Of a DNA stretch of 37,005 nt, positions 23,735-31,821 are shown piece by piece. Below the pieces are notes generated by a model that saw only the letters and a list, made by a program, of their open reading frames with translations, searched no databases and was not told the origin of the DNA. Positions within the stretch are counted from its first letter, which is position 1, and every line of letters starts with the position of its first letter. Position numbers and translations under genes: made by a program. Source of the DNA: Bacteroidaceae bacterium (lineage in GTDB: Bacteria > Bacteroidota > Bacteroidia > Bacteroidales > Bacteroidaceae); the NCBI GenBank assembly GCA_017503645.1, contig JAFVSR010000107.1, positions 1-37,005 on the forward strand, given 5' to 3'.

Positions 23735-25117
23735 ATGAAAACAATTTGTTTCTATTTCGAGATTCATCAAATCAGACAGTTGAAACGTTATCGTTTCTTC
23801 GATATTGGTAGTGACCACTACTACTATGACGATTACGCAAACGAGAGCGCAATTACAGAGATAGCAGAGAAATCGTACATCCCCGCATTGACAACATTGC
23901 TGGAGATGGTAAAGGAGAACGATGGTGCTTTCAAGGTAGCCTTCTCGGTATCGGGCGTGGGCTTGGAGATGCTTGAGCTATATGCTCCCCAGGTAATAGA
24001 ACTTTTGCACGAGATTAACAAGACCGGTTGCTGCGAGTTCCTCTGCGAACCCTACTCACACGGCCTCTCTTCACTTGCATCACGCGAGGTGTTTATGGAG
24101 GAGGTTCAGCGTCAGAACCGTAAAATCAAGGAACTCTTTGGCAAGAAACCCAAAGTGTTGCGCAACTCGGGCCTTATCTACTCCGACGAGATTGGTGAGA
24201 TGGCAGCCTCTATGGGCTTCAAGGGTATGCTCTCAGAGGGTGCAAAGCACATCCTTGCTTGGAGAAGCCCCCACTTTGTTTACAACTGCGCTACAGCGCC
24301 TAACCTCAAGCTCCTGTTGCGCGACTATAAGTTGTCCGACGATATCTCGTTGCGTTTCTCTAACCCCAAATGGAGCGAGTATCCATTGTTTGCCGAGACT
24401 TATGTAGACTGGATTGCCCAGCTTCCCGAGGAGGATGAGGTTATCAACATCTTTATGAATCTCCACGCACTTGGTGTATCGCAGCCCTTGTCATCGCACA
24501 TCCTGGATTTCCTCAAGGCTATCCCCGCTTGTGCAAAAGACCGCGGCATCTCGTTCTCTACACCTTCGGAGATTATTGACAAGCATAAGTCTGTAGGTTC
24601 GTTGGAGGTTTCTTATCCCCTCTCTTGGATGGACGAGGAGCGCGACGCAAGCTCTTGGTTGGGTAACTCATTGCAGCGCGAGGCTTTCGACAAACTGTAT
24701 AGCTTGGCAGAGCGTATCTCGCTCTCTGATGATAAGAAGTTGAAACAGGATTTCGACTATCTGCAGGCAGCCGAGAACCTTCGCTTTATGACAACAAAGC
24801 AGAATGGTATCATTACCGAGCGCAGCATCTATGAGTCTCCATACGATGCGTTCACCAACTATATGAACATCCTTGGCGACTTTATGGCACGTGTACGTGC
24901 ACAGTATCCCGAGGAGATGGATAACGAAGAGCTTGGTGCATTGCAGCAGATGATAGAGAACCAGGAGGTTGAAATCGTTCAGCTCGAGGCTGAGGTTGAG
25001 AGCCTTAAGGCAAAACTCGCCACAAAGGCAAAAAAGGCAGCCAAGGCCGTTGAAACTGCCGAGGAGCCCGCTAAAGAGGCTAAACCCAAAGCTGCAAAGG
25101 CAAAAAAGGAGAAGTAA
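23735..25117 (+). CDS. GH57 alpha-amylase-like protein, probably catalytically altered
   Basis: 460 residues. Opens FYFEIHQIRQLKRYRFFDIG, the GH57 region 1 (normally HQP). CEFLCEPYSHGLSSL (100-114) is region 2. In region 3 the family pattern RNTELIY is here RNSGLIY (143-149), placing Gly146 where the nucleophile Glu is expected. In region 4 the pattern FMDYETFG is here FMNLHALG (240-247), placing Asn242 where the acid/base Asp is expected. Both catalytic residues thus seem to be lost. Residues 400-430 form a predicted coiled coil; the last 30 are almost all Lys, Ala, Glu and Pro. It could bind glycogen without cutting it. It is the last gene of the operon, followed by a terminator. Confidence 0.85.
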   Translation: MKTICFYFEIHQIRQLKRYRFFDIGSDHYYYDDYANESAITEIAEKSYIPALTTLLEMVKENDGAFKVAFSVSGVGLEMLELYAPQVIELLHEINKTGCCEFLCEPYSHGLSSLASREVFMEEVQRQNRKIKELFGKKPKVLRNSGLIYSDEIGEMAASMGFKGMLSEGAKHILAWRSPHFVYNCATAPNLKLLLRDYKLSDDISLRFSNPKWSEYPLFAETYVDWIAQLPEEDEVINIFMNLHALGVSQPLSSHILDFLKAIPACAKDRGISFSTPSEIIDKHKSVGSLEVSYPLSWMDEERDASSWLGNSLQREAFDKLYSLAERISLSDDKKLKQDFDYLQAAENLRFMTTKQNGIITERSIYESPYDAFTNYMNILGDFMARVRAQYPEEMDNEELGALQQMIENQEVEIVQLEAEVESLKAKLATKAKKAAKAVETAEEPAKEAKPKAAKAKKEK

Positions 25118-25139
25118 TAGTTCCTTGTAAATAATCGCC

Positions 25140-25165
25140 GTGGGCAGTGCTATAGCGCTGCCCAC
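25140..25165 (+). terminator. Terminator of the glycogen operon
   Basis: GTGGGCAGTGCTA pairs with TAGCGCTGCCCAC (13 bp, one G-T pair, no unpaired loop bases as drawn) and is followed by a run of seven T. It lies 22 bp after the GH57 stop codon. Confidence 0.9.
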
Positions 25166-25201
25166 TTTTTTTATATGCAACTGAACGTGGGGTGGATATA
25201 C

Positions 25202-25233
25202 AAAAAATGCAGTACCGCGGTACTGCATTTTTT
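25202..25233 (-). terminator. Terminator of the DUF4270 transcript
   Basis: A perfect 32-base palindrome with arms AAAAAATGCAGTACCG and its complement. On the minus strand it ends in a T run. It lies 20 bp beyond the DUF4270 stop codon and faces the glycogen terminator. Confidence 0.88.
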
Positions 25234-25253
25234 TGTATTGGGTGTTCTCCGTT

Positions 25254-26621
25254 TTATTTGTAACGGCTGCTCACAACCTCAACTTCGATGGGGCGGTTGT
25301 CGCCGCCCTGCAACCTCATATTGCTTAATTGGGTGTAGTGCTTTACCTTCACAAGGTTGCCGTAACCGTCGGTTATGGCATTTATGGGGATGAGTACCAC
25401 CTTCTCCCAATCGGCATCGGCCTCGCCTGCTTCATACTCGCTGTAGCAGTGCTTTATAAGTTTGGCTATGTTGCCGAATGTGTAGCGGTTGCTGTTGCTC
25501 GTGATTGTGGTGTAGAACGATGTGATGTTGTCGCACACCTTGTTCTTTTCGAAGAACTCTGTCATATCCTTCTTGCGCACCATAAGCAGGGTGGTGGGCG
25601 GGTTGAAGTCGTTGTTCTCGTCGGCACGGAAGCCTGCAAATTCTATCTTCACCGAGTTCAGCGTGTCGCCTGCGCACTCCTCCATAATCTCGTCTATTGG
25701 CAGCTCCACCTCGGTAAATATGCCTGCCGGTGTCTTTATGTATGTGGCATCGGTGTTGCTCATATAGGGTGTGAGGTCGCCATTGTCGAACTTGTTAAGC
25801 TGCAATACCTCCTTGTTTGAATAGAAGGGGGTGAAGAGGGTTTCTATGGAATCCTTCTCGCCCGAACTGCTCTTGATGTAGTGGCTGAATGCAACCTCCA
25901 ATCTTGTGCGATAGACATTGATGAGTGTGCCGTCGCCTTGCGAGTTCTTTACATAGATGCCTTTGAACACGTTGTTTATGAAAACCTCGGAGTTCTCAAA
26001 ATCTGCGGGGTTGGCATAATATTGCTGAATTATGCGTGTGCCTATCTCGTTGGGCAATGCAATCTCAATGTTGGCGTCGTAGTTGGCCTCGGTCAGGGAG
26101 TCGTGCAGGGCATAGTCCTTTGCGCTGTAAACTTTTGTGGCAATGGGTGCTTTGCTACGGTCGTAATACTCTCCAAAGTCTATATCGGTGTAGTAGCTCA
26201 CGCCCTCGGCAACAACCTTGTCGAGCTCGTAAACCTCGCATTTCATAGCGTTGTTCTTGTCGCCTGTTATGCTGTCGTAGAATATGCGCAGCTTGGTGTA
26301 CACAGCACTGTTGTCTATAACGCCCTCTTTGGGGAAGGCTTCGTTGTCGCCGCTGGCAAACTGTGTGAGGAAACTTGCCTCGAAGGTCGTGTTGTGCTGT
26401 GGCTCGGTGTAGCGCCCCAGATACATATAGTCCGACTTGTTTATGATGGAATTGCCTGCATCAATGGATTTGCTTTTCGCATAGAAAATCTTTTTGCTTG
26501 CAGTAACAATGTCTTTATCGGGTACAATACTGCTTCCAATCGTCGCAGTTTCATCATCACATCCTGTGAAAGTTAGTATTGCAATGGTTGCAAATAAGAA
26601 AAACGAGATGTACTTTTTCAT
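25254..26621 (-). CDS. DUF4270 family lipoprotein
   Basis: 455 residues. Signal peptide with a lipobox-like LTFTGC and Cys21, so it is probably lipid-anchored, at the outer membrane or cell surface; DDE follows the Cys, an acidic stretch. The opening ATIGSSIVPDKD is typical of DUF4270. The rest is beta-rich (for example DNSAVYTKLRIFYDSI, LNSVKIEFAGF). Function unknown; members are widespread in Bacteroidetes. It lies 87 bp downstream of the GT5-domain gene in the same direction and shares its promoter. My recollection is that this pair and the divergent panC-panD are a conserved arrangement in Bacteroides. Confidence 0.85.
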   Translation of the reverse strand: MKKYISFFLFATIAILTFTGCDDETATIGSSIVPDKDIVTASKKIFYAKSKSIDAGNSIINKSDYMYLGRYTEPQHNTTFEASFLTQFASGDNEAFPKEGVIDNSAVYTKLRIFYDSITGDKNNAMKCEVYELDKVVAEGVSYYTDIDFGEYYDRSKAPIATKVYSAKDYALHDSLTEANYDANIEIALPNEIGTRIIQQYYANPADFENSEVFINNVFKGIYVKNSQGDGTLINVYRTRLEVAFSHYIKSSSGEKDSIETLFTPFYSNKEVLQLNKFDNGDLTPYMSNTDATYIKTPAGIFTEVELPIDEIMEECAGDTLNSVKIEFAGFRADENNDFNPPTTLLMVRKKDMTEFFEKNKVCDNITSFYTTITSNSNRYTFGNIAKLIKHCYSEYEAGEADADWEKVVLIPINAITDGYGNLVKVKHYTQLSNMRLQGGDNRPIEVEVVSSRYK

Positions 26622-26708
26622 ACGGTTATCTATAATCCGGTAGTCTTTTGTAACTCTCGATGGGTTATACTCTTTTATTGAATGTAGCCCACTGTTCGTT
26701 ATTTGTTA

Positions 26709-27518
26709 TCAAATGATTGTTTCATAGAAATTGTTGCAAGCCTCGGCATACTCCTCGTCGGTAGCTTTGGGCATTACGGGCTTGCCAAGCGATTTTGCAT
26801 ACTCTATGAGTGCGGGCGATACGTTGTCGCCGTTCACTATCACGCCGTCGCTGTATCTTATTGCCAGTTTTGCAAGCTCCTCATACGATGTGGGCTCGGC
26901 TGTTCCGTCGAGCAGGTCGATGCTCATATCCCTGTGCAGTGTTTTCTGTGCAAAGCCTTCGGGGAATGTGTCGTTGAAATTGTCATCGTAAAGCGAAATA
27001 ACCACCTTTGAATTGCGGAACGAAGGCTCCTCCTTGTAGGCGCTCTTTACATAAAGGGCGGTGAGGGCTGTTATCCAGCCGTGGCAGTGGATGACATCGG
27101 GGCACCAATTGGTCTTTTTGACGGTCTCAAGAACACCGCGTACAAAGAATATTGCGCGCTCGTCATTGTCATTGTATTCTTTTCCGTTCTCGTCGGTTGT
27201 CATACGGCGGTTCTGGAAATAGTCGTCGTTGTCAATGAAATATACCTGCATTCTTGCAGCCTGCAGCGATGCCACCTTAATAATGAGCGGGTGGTCGGTG
27301 TCGTCTATGATAAGGTTCATACCCGACAAACGCTGCACTTCGTGCAATTGGTTGCGTCTTATGTTTATGGTTCCCCATCTGGGCGTGAATACTCTTATCT
27401 CTTTACCACTATCTTGTGTGGCTTGTGGAAGACTGCGGCCTATGTTGGCTATTGTCGATTCTGGTACAAATGGTGTAATTTCCTGAGTAATAAATAATAC
27501 TTTGTTTGCTTTCATCAT
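26709..27518 (-). CDS. Stand-alone N-terminal domain of glycogen/starch synthase (GT5-like)
   Basis: 269 residues from the ATG at 27516-27518. KVLFITQEITPFVPES, then IANIGRSLPQA and EIRVFTPRWG (40-49), clearly match the start of GT5 synthases; DVIHCHGW (141-148) matches the end of that domain. A full synthase is about 480 residues. The C-terminal nucleotide-sugar domain with its E-x7-E motif is absent. The ADP-glucose-binding K-x-GG loop after PF is replaced by VPESTIAN. The protein can hardly be a synthase. The start is fixed by the promoter at 27558-27589, whose -7 box overlaps the longer in-frame start. It may regulate or scaffold glycogen synthesis. Confidence 0.85.
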   Translation of the reverse strand: MMKANKVLFITQEITPFVPESTIANIGRSLPQATQDSGKEIRVFTPRWGTINIRRNQLHEVQRLSGMNLIIDDTDHPLIIKVASLQAARMQVYFIDNDDYFQNRRMTTDENGKEYNDNDERAIFFVRGVLETVKKTNWCPDVIHCHGWITALTALYVKSAYKEEPSFRNSKVVISLYDDNFNDTFPEGFAQKTLHRDMSIDLLDGTAEPTSYEELAKLAIRYSDGVIVNGDNVSPALIEYAKSLGKPVMPKATDEEYAEACNNFYETII

Positions 27519-27557
27519 TTTTCTTTCCTTTTCCGCAGGTATATTACGCGGCTTTTG

Positions 27558-27589
27558 CAAAGTTACTAAAAAACCGCCATAGTAGCAAA
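27558..27589 (-). promoter_or_regulatory. Promoter of the GT5-domain/DUF4270 operon
   Basis: Minus-strand TTTG (27586-27589), 20 bases, TAACTTTG (27558-27565): full consensus. It lies 39 bp before the chosen ATG, and its -7 box overlaps the alternative start codon at 27558-27560, which is therefore not used. Confidence 0.88.
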
Positions 27590-27688
27590 TTTATGCTCTT
27601 TTTTAAGCGTTTTTAGGGCTAAAAAGCCTTTGATTTACAGATATTAACGCATTTTTAACAGCCTGTAACAGTGAACTGTGTCGCTACC

Positions 27689-27716
27689 GCTTGTGCGCGC
27701 CGCATTGTGCGCAAGC
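27689..27716. other. Hairpin between divergent operons
   Basis: GCTTGTGCGC (27689-27698) pairs with GTGCGCAAGC (27707-27716), 10 bp with two G-T pairs, loop GCCGCATT. It has no T run. It lies between the divergent promoters of the GT5-domain and panC operons. It may be an operator or a chance structure. Confidence 0.4.
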
Positions 27717-27785
27717 ACGTAAATTTTCTTTTATTTATTTCTTTTTATGGTTATTTGTTTGTTACTTTGCAGTCCAAAATTGCGA

Positions 27786-27893
27786 ACATAGTGCTGCGCT
27801 CGCTGCAAAAAGCGGGGTAAACTTGGTGTGTTTCACCCGTATGCACTATGTATGCAGTACGAAACGGTAAAACAGGCAAAATTTTTGTTTTAC
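27786..27893 (+). promoter_or_regulatory. Structured panC leader (candidate cis-regulatory RNA)
   Basis: The likely -7 box TTACTTTG lies at 27762-27769, leaving about 170 nt of untranslated leader. P1: ACATAGTGC (27786-27794) pairs with GCACTATGT (27843-27851). Inside it, P2: CGCT (27801-27804) pairs with AGCG (27811-27814). P3: GGGTAAAC (27815-27822) pairs with GTTTcACCC (27830-27838), with one bulged C. P2 and P3 abut, making a three-way junction. A further hairpin, GTAAAAC (27867-27873) with GTTTTAC (27887-27893), stands between the junction and the ATG. I recognise no known riboswitch class. Confidence 0.4.
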
Positions 27894-27945
27894 ACACATA
27901 AATATTGAAAAACATAGTTTCCATTTTTATCACACAAAGTTAGAA

Positions 27946-28785
27946 ATGAGAGTAATAGATACAATCAAAGAACTGCGCGAGGTACTCGATGTGTGCCGTT
28001 CCAACGGACAGAAGATAGGTCTTGTACCCACAATGGGCGCTCTGCACAAGGGGCACGCTTCGCTGGTGGAGGCCGCAGTAAAAGAGAACGATGTGGTGGT
28101 GGTGAGCATCTTTGTGAACCCCACACAATTCAACGACAAGAACGACCTTAAGAACTATCCCCGTACCTTAGAGGCCGACTGTGCCTTGCTCGATACCGTG
28201 GGTGCAACCATAGCCTTCGCTCCATCGGTAGAGGAGATGTATCCCACACCCGATAATCGCGAATTCTCATTTGCACCGCTCGATACGGTTATGGAGGGTG
28301 CTTGCCGCCCCGGCCATTTCAATGGCGTGGCGCAAATCGTTAGCAAATTGTTCTATGCTGTGGAGCCTCACAATGCATATTTTGGCGAGAAGGATTTCCA
28401 GCAACTTGCGATAATACGTGCTATGGTGCGTATGTTGGATATTAAGGTAAATATCGTTCCCTGCCCCATTGTGCGCGAGGCCGACGGCCTTGCAATGAGC
28501 AGCCGTAACACCCTGCTTACAGCCGAGGAGCGTACACGTGCGCTCACAATATCGCGCACTCTCTTTGCCAGCCTTCCCTATGCAAAAGAGCATACACTTG
28601 CCGATACAAAGGCGTTTGTGGAGCAGGCTATAAACGACACTCCCGGGCTCGACCTCGAGTACTTCCAAATAGTGGATGGCAACACTTTGCAACCTATTGC
28701 CGAGTGGGCCGACAGCAACTATCCCGTTGGCTGTATAGCTCTTTTCTGTGGCAAGATACGTCTTATCGATAATATAAAGTATTAG
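27946..28785 (+). CDS. panC: Pantothenate synthetase
   Basis: 279 residues. Joins pantoate and beta-alanine with ATP to give pantothenate (vitamin B5), the precursor of coenzyme [17 protein letters not shown] (25-40) carries the HIGH-like motif (His34, His37). FVNPTQF and FGEKDFQQL are the substrate-site motifs, and LAMSSRN is the KMSKS-equivalent loop. It is of normal length and intact. panD follows four bases later, so the enzyme that supplies beta-alanine is made in the same transcript. The long upstream leader is described separately. panB and panE are not in this window. Confidence 0.97.
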   Translation: MRVIDTIKELREVLDVCRSNGQKIGLVPTMGALHKGHASLVEAAVKENDVVVVSIFVNPTQFNDKNDLKNYPRTLEADCALLDTVGATIAFAPSVEEMYPTPDNREFSFAPLDTVMEGACRPGHFNGVAQIVSKLFYAVEPHNAYFGEKDFQQLAIIRAMVRMLDIKVNIVPCPIVREADGLAMSSRNTLLTAEERTRALTISRTLFASLPYAKEHTLADTKAFVEQAINDTPGLDLEYFQIVDGNTLQPIAEWADSNYPVGCIALFCGKIRLIDNIKY

Positions 28786-28789
28786 TAAA

Positions 28790-29140
28790 ATGTTTTTGCA
28801 GGTTATAAAATCGAAAATTCATTGCGCCACGGTCACCGAGGCCAATCTTCATTATATGGGTAGCATAACCATAGACGAAGCTCTTATGGAGGCCGCCGGT
28901 ATGGTCGAGGGCGAAATGGTCCACGTTGTTAACAACAGCAACGGCGAGCGCATCGTTACCTATATCATAAAAGGAGAGCGTGGTTCGGGCGTTATCTGTC
29001 TTAATGGTGCAGCCGCTCACAAGTTCAGCCCCGGTGATGTGGTGATTATTATGGCATACGCCATAGTCACCCCCGAAGAGGCGGCAGCCAACAAACCGCG
29101 TGTGATAATTCCCGAGAAGGGTACCAATCGTTTGATATAA
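28790..29140 (+). CDS. panD: Aspartate 1-decarboxylase
   Basis: 116 residues. A pyruvoyl enzyme that makes beta-alanine from aspartate for PanC. The proenzyme cuts itself between Gly24 and Ser25 ([10 protein letters not shown]), the Ser becoming the pyruvoyl group. Thr57-like and Lys9 ([10 protein letters not shown]) positions also look normal, as does [13 protein letters not shown] (75-87). Immediately downstream of panC. A bidirectional terminator closes the operon. Confidence 0.97.
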   Translation: MFLQVIKSKIHCATVTEANLHYMGSITIDEALMEAAGMVEGEMVHVVNNSNGERIVTYIIKGERGSGVICLNGAAAHKFSPGDVVIIMAYAIVTPEEAAANKPRVIIPEKGTNRLI

Positions 29141-29163
29141 GTAAATATCCTTTTATTAGATAC

Positions 29164-29199
29164 AAAAAAATCTCCGAGCTGCGGCTCGGAGATTTTTTT
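29164..29199. terminator. Bidirectional terminator between panD and GH20
   Basis: A perfect 16-bp stem, AAAAAAATCTCCGAGC with its complement, around loop TGCG, with A and T tracts on both sides. It lies 23 bp after the panD stop codon and 22 bp before the converging GH20 stop codon. Confidence 0.92.
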
Positions 29200-29221
29200 G
29201 TGCTTTATCTGTTACCAATGC

Positions 29222-31204
29222 TTATTTCGTGCATTTGTTTGTAACCTTAAGGTTTGTAACCTTGCTGTTGAACATACCTGCCTTCTTCAAGGGGAATACA
29301 AGTGTGCGTACATAGTACATCTTATCCTTGCCCTCGTTGTGGTAGATTGTCTGCTTGTTGAGAGTCTCAACGAGCTTGCCGTTTACAAAGAGGTATGTCT
29401 CCTGCTCGTTACCGCTCACGGTGATAGTGGCCTTCTCGCCGGGGAACAGCTGGTAGTTGAATGTGTTCAGGTAGCCGTCGCGTGCAAAGCCAAGCATTCC
29501 CGAAATGGGGTCGCTCAAGTAGAACTGTGCATCGCCCGAGCAGAACAATACGGTACCGCGTTTCTCTTTTGCTGCTTCAATGTCGAATGTGACGGTGTAG
29601 TTGAAACCAATCTCCTTAACGTCGTTCTCGCTGCCGGGGACAACCTTGTCGAGTGCAAGTATAGTCTTGGTGTCACCGCTGAAGCGACCTGCGATGTTCA
29701 ATCCCGGGGCATCGCTCAACACTGTGCGTGTGTTGTTGAACTGCTCGAAGGGTAGTTTGGTGTTGGCACCTGTCCACATCTTCACGGCCATTGTCTGCAT
29801 TGCGGGATATACACGGTAGTGAACATCCTTTGCGCTGATACCGTTGCCGGGGTGGTCGTTCCATACAGCGAACATACCGCCCTTAATCTGCGGATGACGC
29901 TCGTCGAACTTCTTGTCGCCGATGGTTGCGGGTGTCCAGCTCTCATAGAGATATTTGCAGTTGAGGTAATCGTAATAGTAGCCTGCTGCGGGTACAATAT
30001 ATACAAGACCATCGGGGATGCTTATGAGGTCGTAACCTTGCTCCATCATTGCATCGGGCTGTGCATAGGGGTTGTGCCAAGCTGTCAATATCACATTCTC
30101 CGATTTCACGGGTGTTTCGCCGTTTGCGTGTGTGAGCGCACCCCAGGCAACTGCCTGCTTGCCATATTTCTCTACAAGACGTATGCAGTGGTCGGTGAAG
30201 TAGCGGAACTTCTCAACAACAGCCTTGTCGCGGTTAGAATATTCGTCGGTACCCACATTCACACGCTTGCCGCGGAACACGGGCTCGTCGCCTTTGAGGT
30301 ACTCATCGAAAAGCGAATCCACAAACTGGTATGTCTCCTCTTTGAAGAGGTCGAGGTGGTCCATACCATAATCCTTGCTGGCAATCTCGGGGCGGAATTT
30401 TGAGAATGCAAGCGAGTGGGCGGGCACGTCAATCTCGGGGATAATCTCCACAAAGAGGCCCTCGGCAAGTTTCTGCAGGTCTATGAACTCCTGTTTTGTG
30501 TAGTAACCGTCGCGTGCTGTGAGGTTGGGGAAGTACTCGCTTTCAAGGCGGAATGCACTGGGTGTCTTGTTCCAGTCGTGGTTGAAGAACTGTTTGAAGG
30601 CATTGTCGTTTAAGTGAATCTGGAAAGTGTTCATCTTGTAGTACGACATAAACTGAACATATTCGCGCAAGAAGTCGATTGTAAAGAACTTGCGACCGCA
30701 GTCGAGCATAAAGCCACGCACTGCATAGTCGGGCCAGTCTTTTATTGTTCCTTTGGGAAGCTCGCTGCCGTTGTTCTGCTCAAGAATCTGCAACAGGGTA
30801 CGTGTGCCACAGAATACACCTTGAGCGGTGGGTGCGGCAAGTGTCACTTTGTCGTCGATGGTAATTTTGTAGCCCTCGTCGCCAAGTTTCTTGTCTTTCT
30901 TTGTTGCAAGTACAATATCGCCCTTGCTTGCTTTGCCGGCAACCACAGCAACCTCCTTGCCGAACATTGCTTTGATGTCGGCTGCAAATTGGTTGGCTAC
31001 CTGCTCCATCTGAACATCTTTCTTGCCATAGACAATCTTTGTCTCAGGGGTGATGGCGAATGTGCCTGTTGCTCCCTGCCACTCACGCAACTCGGGAATT
31101 ACAAAAGGTTTCTCGTTCTTCACTGCCTTGTCGCCTGCGGCAAAAAGGGCTGTCGAAAACAGTACACTTACAAGGGTAAGTAATAGAAAAAAGCGTTTCT
31201 TCAT
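29222..31204 (-). CDS. Beta-N-acetylhexosaminidase (GH20)
   Basis: 660 residues. Signal peptide 1-23 (FSTALFAAG), so exported to the periplasm or surface. A GH20b-type alpha/beta domain (about 33-155) precedes the catalytic barrel (about 158-480). The barrel has RGFMLDCGRKF, FQIHLNDN (194-201), EIDVPAHS and VNVGTDEYS, where Asp320-Glu321 are the substrate-assisted catalytic pair. Residues about 500-655 form a beta-sandwich resembling a concanavalin-like lectin domain. It removes terminal GlcNAc or GalNAc from host glycans or chitobiose. Only 20 bp separate it from the biotin carrier gene upstream, so it is probably read on the methylmalonyl-CoA transcript although unrelated in function. Confidence 0.93.
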   Translation of the reverse strand: MKKRFFLLLTLVSVLFSTALFAAGDKAVKNEKPFVIPELREWQGATGTFAITPETKIVYGKKDVQMEQVANQFAADIKAMFGKEVAVVAGKASKGDIVLATKKDKKLGDEGYKITIDDKVTLAAPTAQGVFCGTRTLLQILEQNNGSELPKGTIKDWPDYAVRGFMLDCGRKFFTIDFLREYVQFMSYYKMNTFQIHLNDNAFKQFFNHDWNKTPSAFRLESEYFPNLTARDGYYTKQEFIDLQKLAEGLFVEIIPEIDVPAHSLAFSKFRPEIASKDYGMDHLDLFKEETYQFVDSLFDEYLKGDEPVFRGKRVNVGTDEYSNRDKAVVEKFRYFTDHCIRLVEKYGKQAVAWGALTHANGETPVKSENVILTAWHNPYAQPDAMMEQGYDLISIPDGLVYIVPAAGYYYDYLNCKYLYESWTPATIGDKKFDERHPQIKGGMFAVWNDHPGNGISAKDVHYRVYPAMQTMAVKMWTGANTKLPFEQFNNTRTVLSDAPGLNIAGRFSGDTKTILALDKVVPGSENDVKEIGFNYTVTFDIEAAKEKRGTVLFCSGDAQFYLSDPISGMLGFARDGYLNTFNYQLFPGEKATITVSGNEQETYLFVNGKLVETLNKQTIYHNEGKDKMYYVRTLVFPLKKAGMFNSKVTNLKVTNKCTK

Positions 31205-31224
31205 AATATAGTTATTTACAGGGG

Positions 31225-31656
31225 TTATTCAAGTACTATCAGTGCAGCGCCGTCGGCCACGGTGTCGCCTTTTTTCACAGCTATGGATACCACCTTGCCG
31301 TCGCGGTCGGCATTTATGTTGTTCTCCATCTTCATAGCCTCCAACACCACAACAGTGTCGCCCTTCTTCACCGTGTCGCCCACGTTTACTTTTACGTCGA
31401 TGATTACACCGGGCAGGGGAGTCTTTATGGCGTTGCCGCTCACGGGGGCAGCGGCAGGCGCTGCTGCGGGTGCAGGTGCTGCCGCAGGTTTCGCAGCCAC
31501 GGGTTTTACTTTTACCACGGGTTTCTCCTCTTTGGGCTTTTCCCACTCCACGTTATACTCTGTGCCGTTTACGGTCACTTTGGCTGTTGTTTCGCCTGCC
31601 TCTTCAATGGCAACGCAATACTGGTTGCCGTCTATTGTATACTTGTACTCTTTCAT
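31225..31656 (-). CDS. mmdC: Biotin carboxyl carrier subunit
   Basis: 143 residues. An N-terminal beta segment (1-40) is joined by an Ala/Pro/Lys linker (about 50-72) to a biotinyl domain with VLEAMKMENNI, in which Lys109 carries biotin. This is the gamma subunit layout of sodium-pump decarboxylases (methylmalonyl-CoA or oxaloacetate) and of some acyl-CoA carboxylases. It carries the carboxyl group removed by MmdA. Gene order mce-mmdA-small protein-mmdC supports the methylmalonyl-CoA assignment. The expected next gene, for the membrane beta subunit, is absent. Confidence 0.88.
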   Translation of the reverse strand: MKEYKYTIDGNQYCVAIEEAGETTAKVTVNGTEYNVEWEKPKEEKPVVKVKPVAAKPAAAPAPAAAPAAAPVSGNAIKTPLPGVIIDVKVNVGDTVKKGDTVVVLEAMKMENNINADRDGKVVSIAVKKGDTVADGAALIVLE

Positions 31657-31662
31657 ATTTGC

Positions 31663-31809
31663 TTATCTGTTAAGGTTGTTCCAATTTTTGTTTACATAGG
31701 TTATGGTGAGCACGCCGCTCTCCTCGTCGTGTATGTTGTTGCCGAGGAAATCGCTCATTGCCATTGAAATTGCTGCCACCACAGCACCGTCTATCTTCTT
31801 CTCTTCCAT
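31663..31809 (-). CDS. 48-aa MmdE/OadG C-terminal-like subunit
   Basis: 48 residues: starts MEEKKIDGAVVAAIS and ends WNNLNR. The AAIS and LTITYV segments resemble the soluble C-terminal part of the delta/OadG subunit of biotin decarboxylases. The N-terminal membrane helix of that subunit is missing. Veillonella methylmalonyl-CoA decarboxylase has a comparable extra small epsilon subunit (MmdE) that resembles the tail of delta; I think this is its counterpart. It starts 12 bp after mmdA and ends six bp before mmdC, which argues strongly that it is a real gene. It probably holds the complex together. Confidence 0.75.
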   Translation of the reverse strand: MEEKKIDGAVVAAISMAMSDFLGNNIHDEESGVLTITYVNKNWNNLNR

Positions 31810-31821
31810 AGTTCTATTGTT

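Noticed and set aside
25254-26709. Possible missing C-terminal half of the GT5 protein, lost by frameshift
   Set aside because: The downstream sequence encodes a DUF4270 lipoprotein with its own signal peptide; no synthase C-terminal motifs are seen in any frame.
27786-27893. Known riboswitch (TPP, cobalamin, SAM or the pan motif) in the panC leader
   Set aside because: None of the conserved core sequences of these classes is visible; only generic paired elements can be supported.
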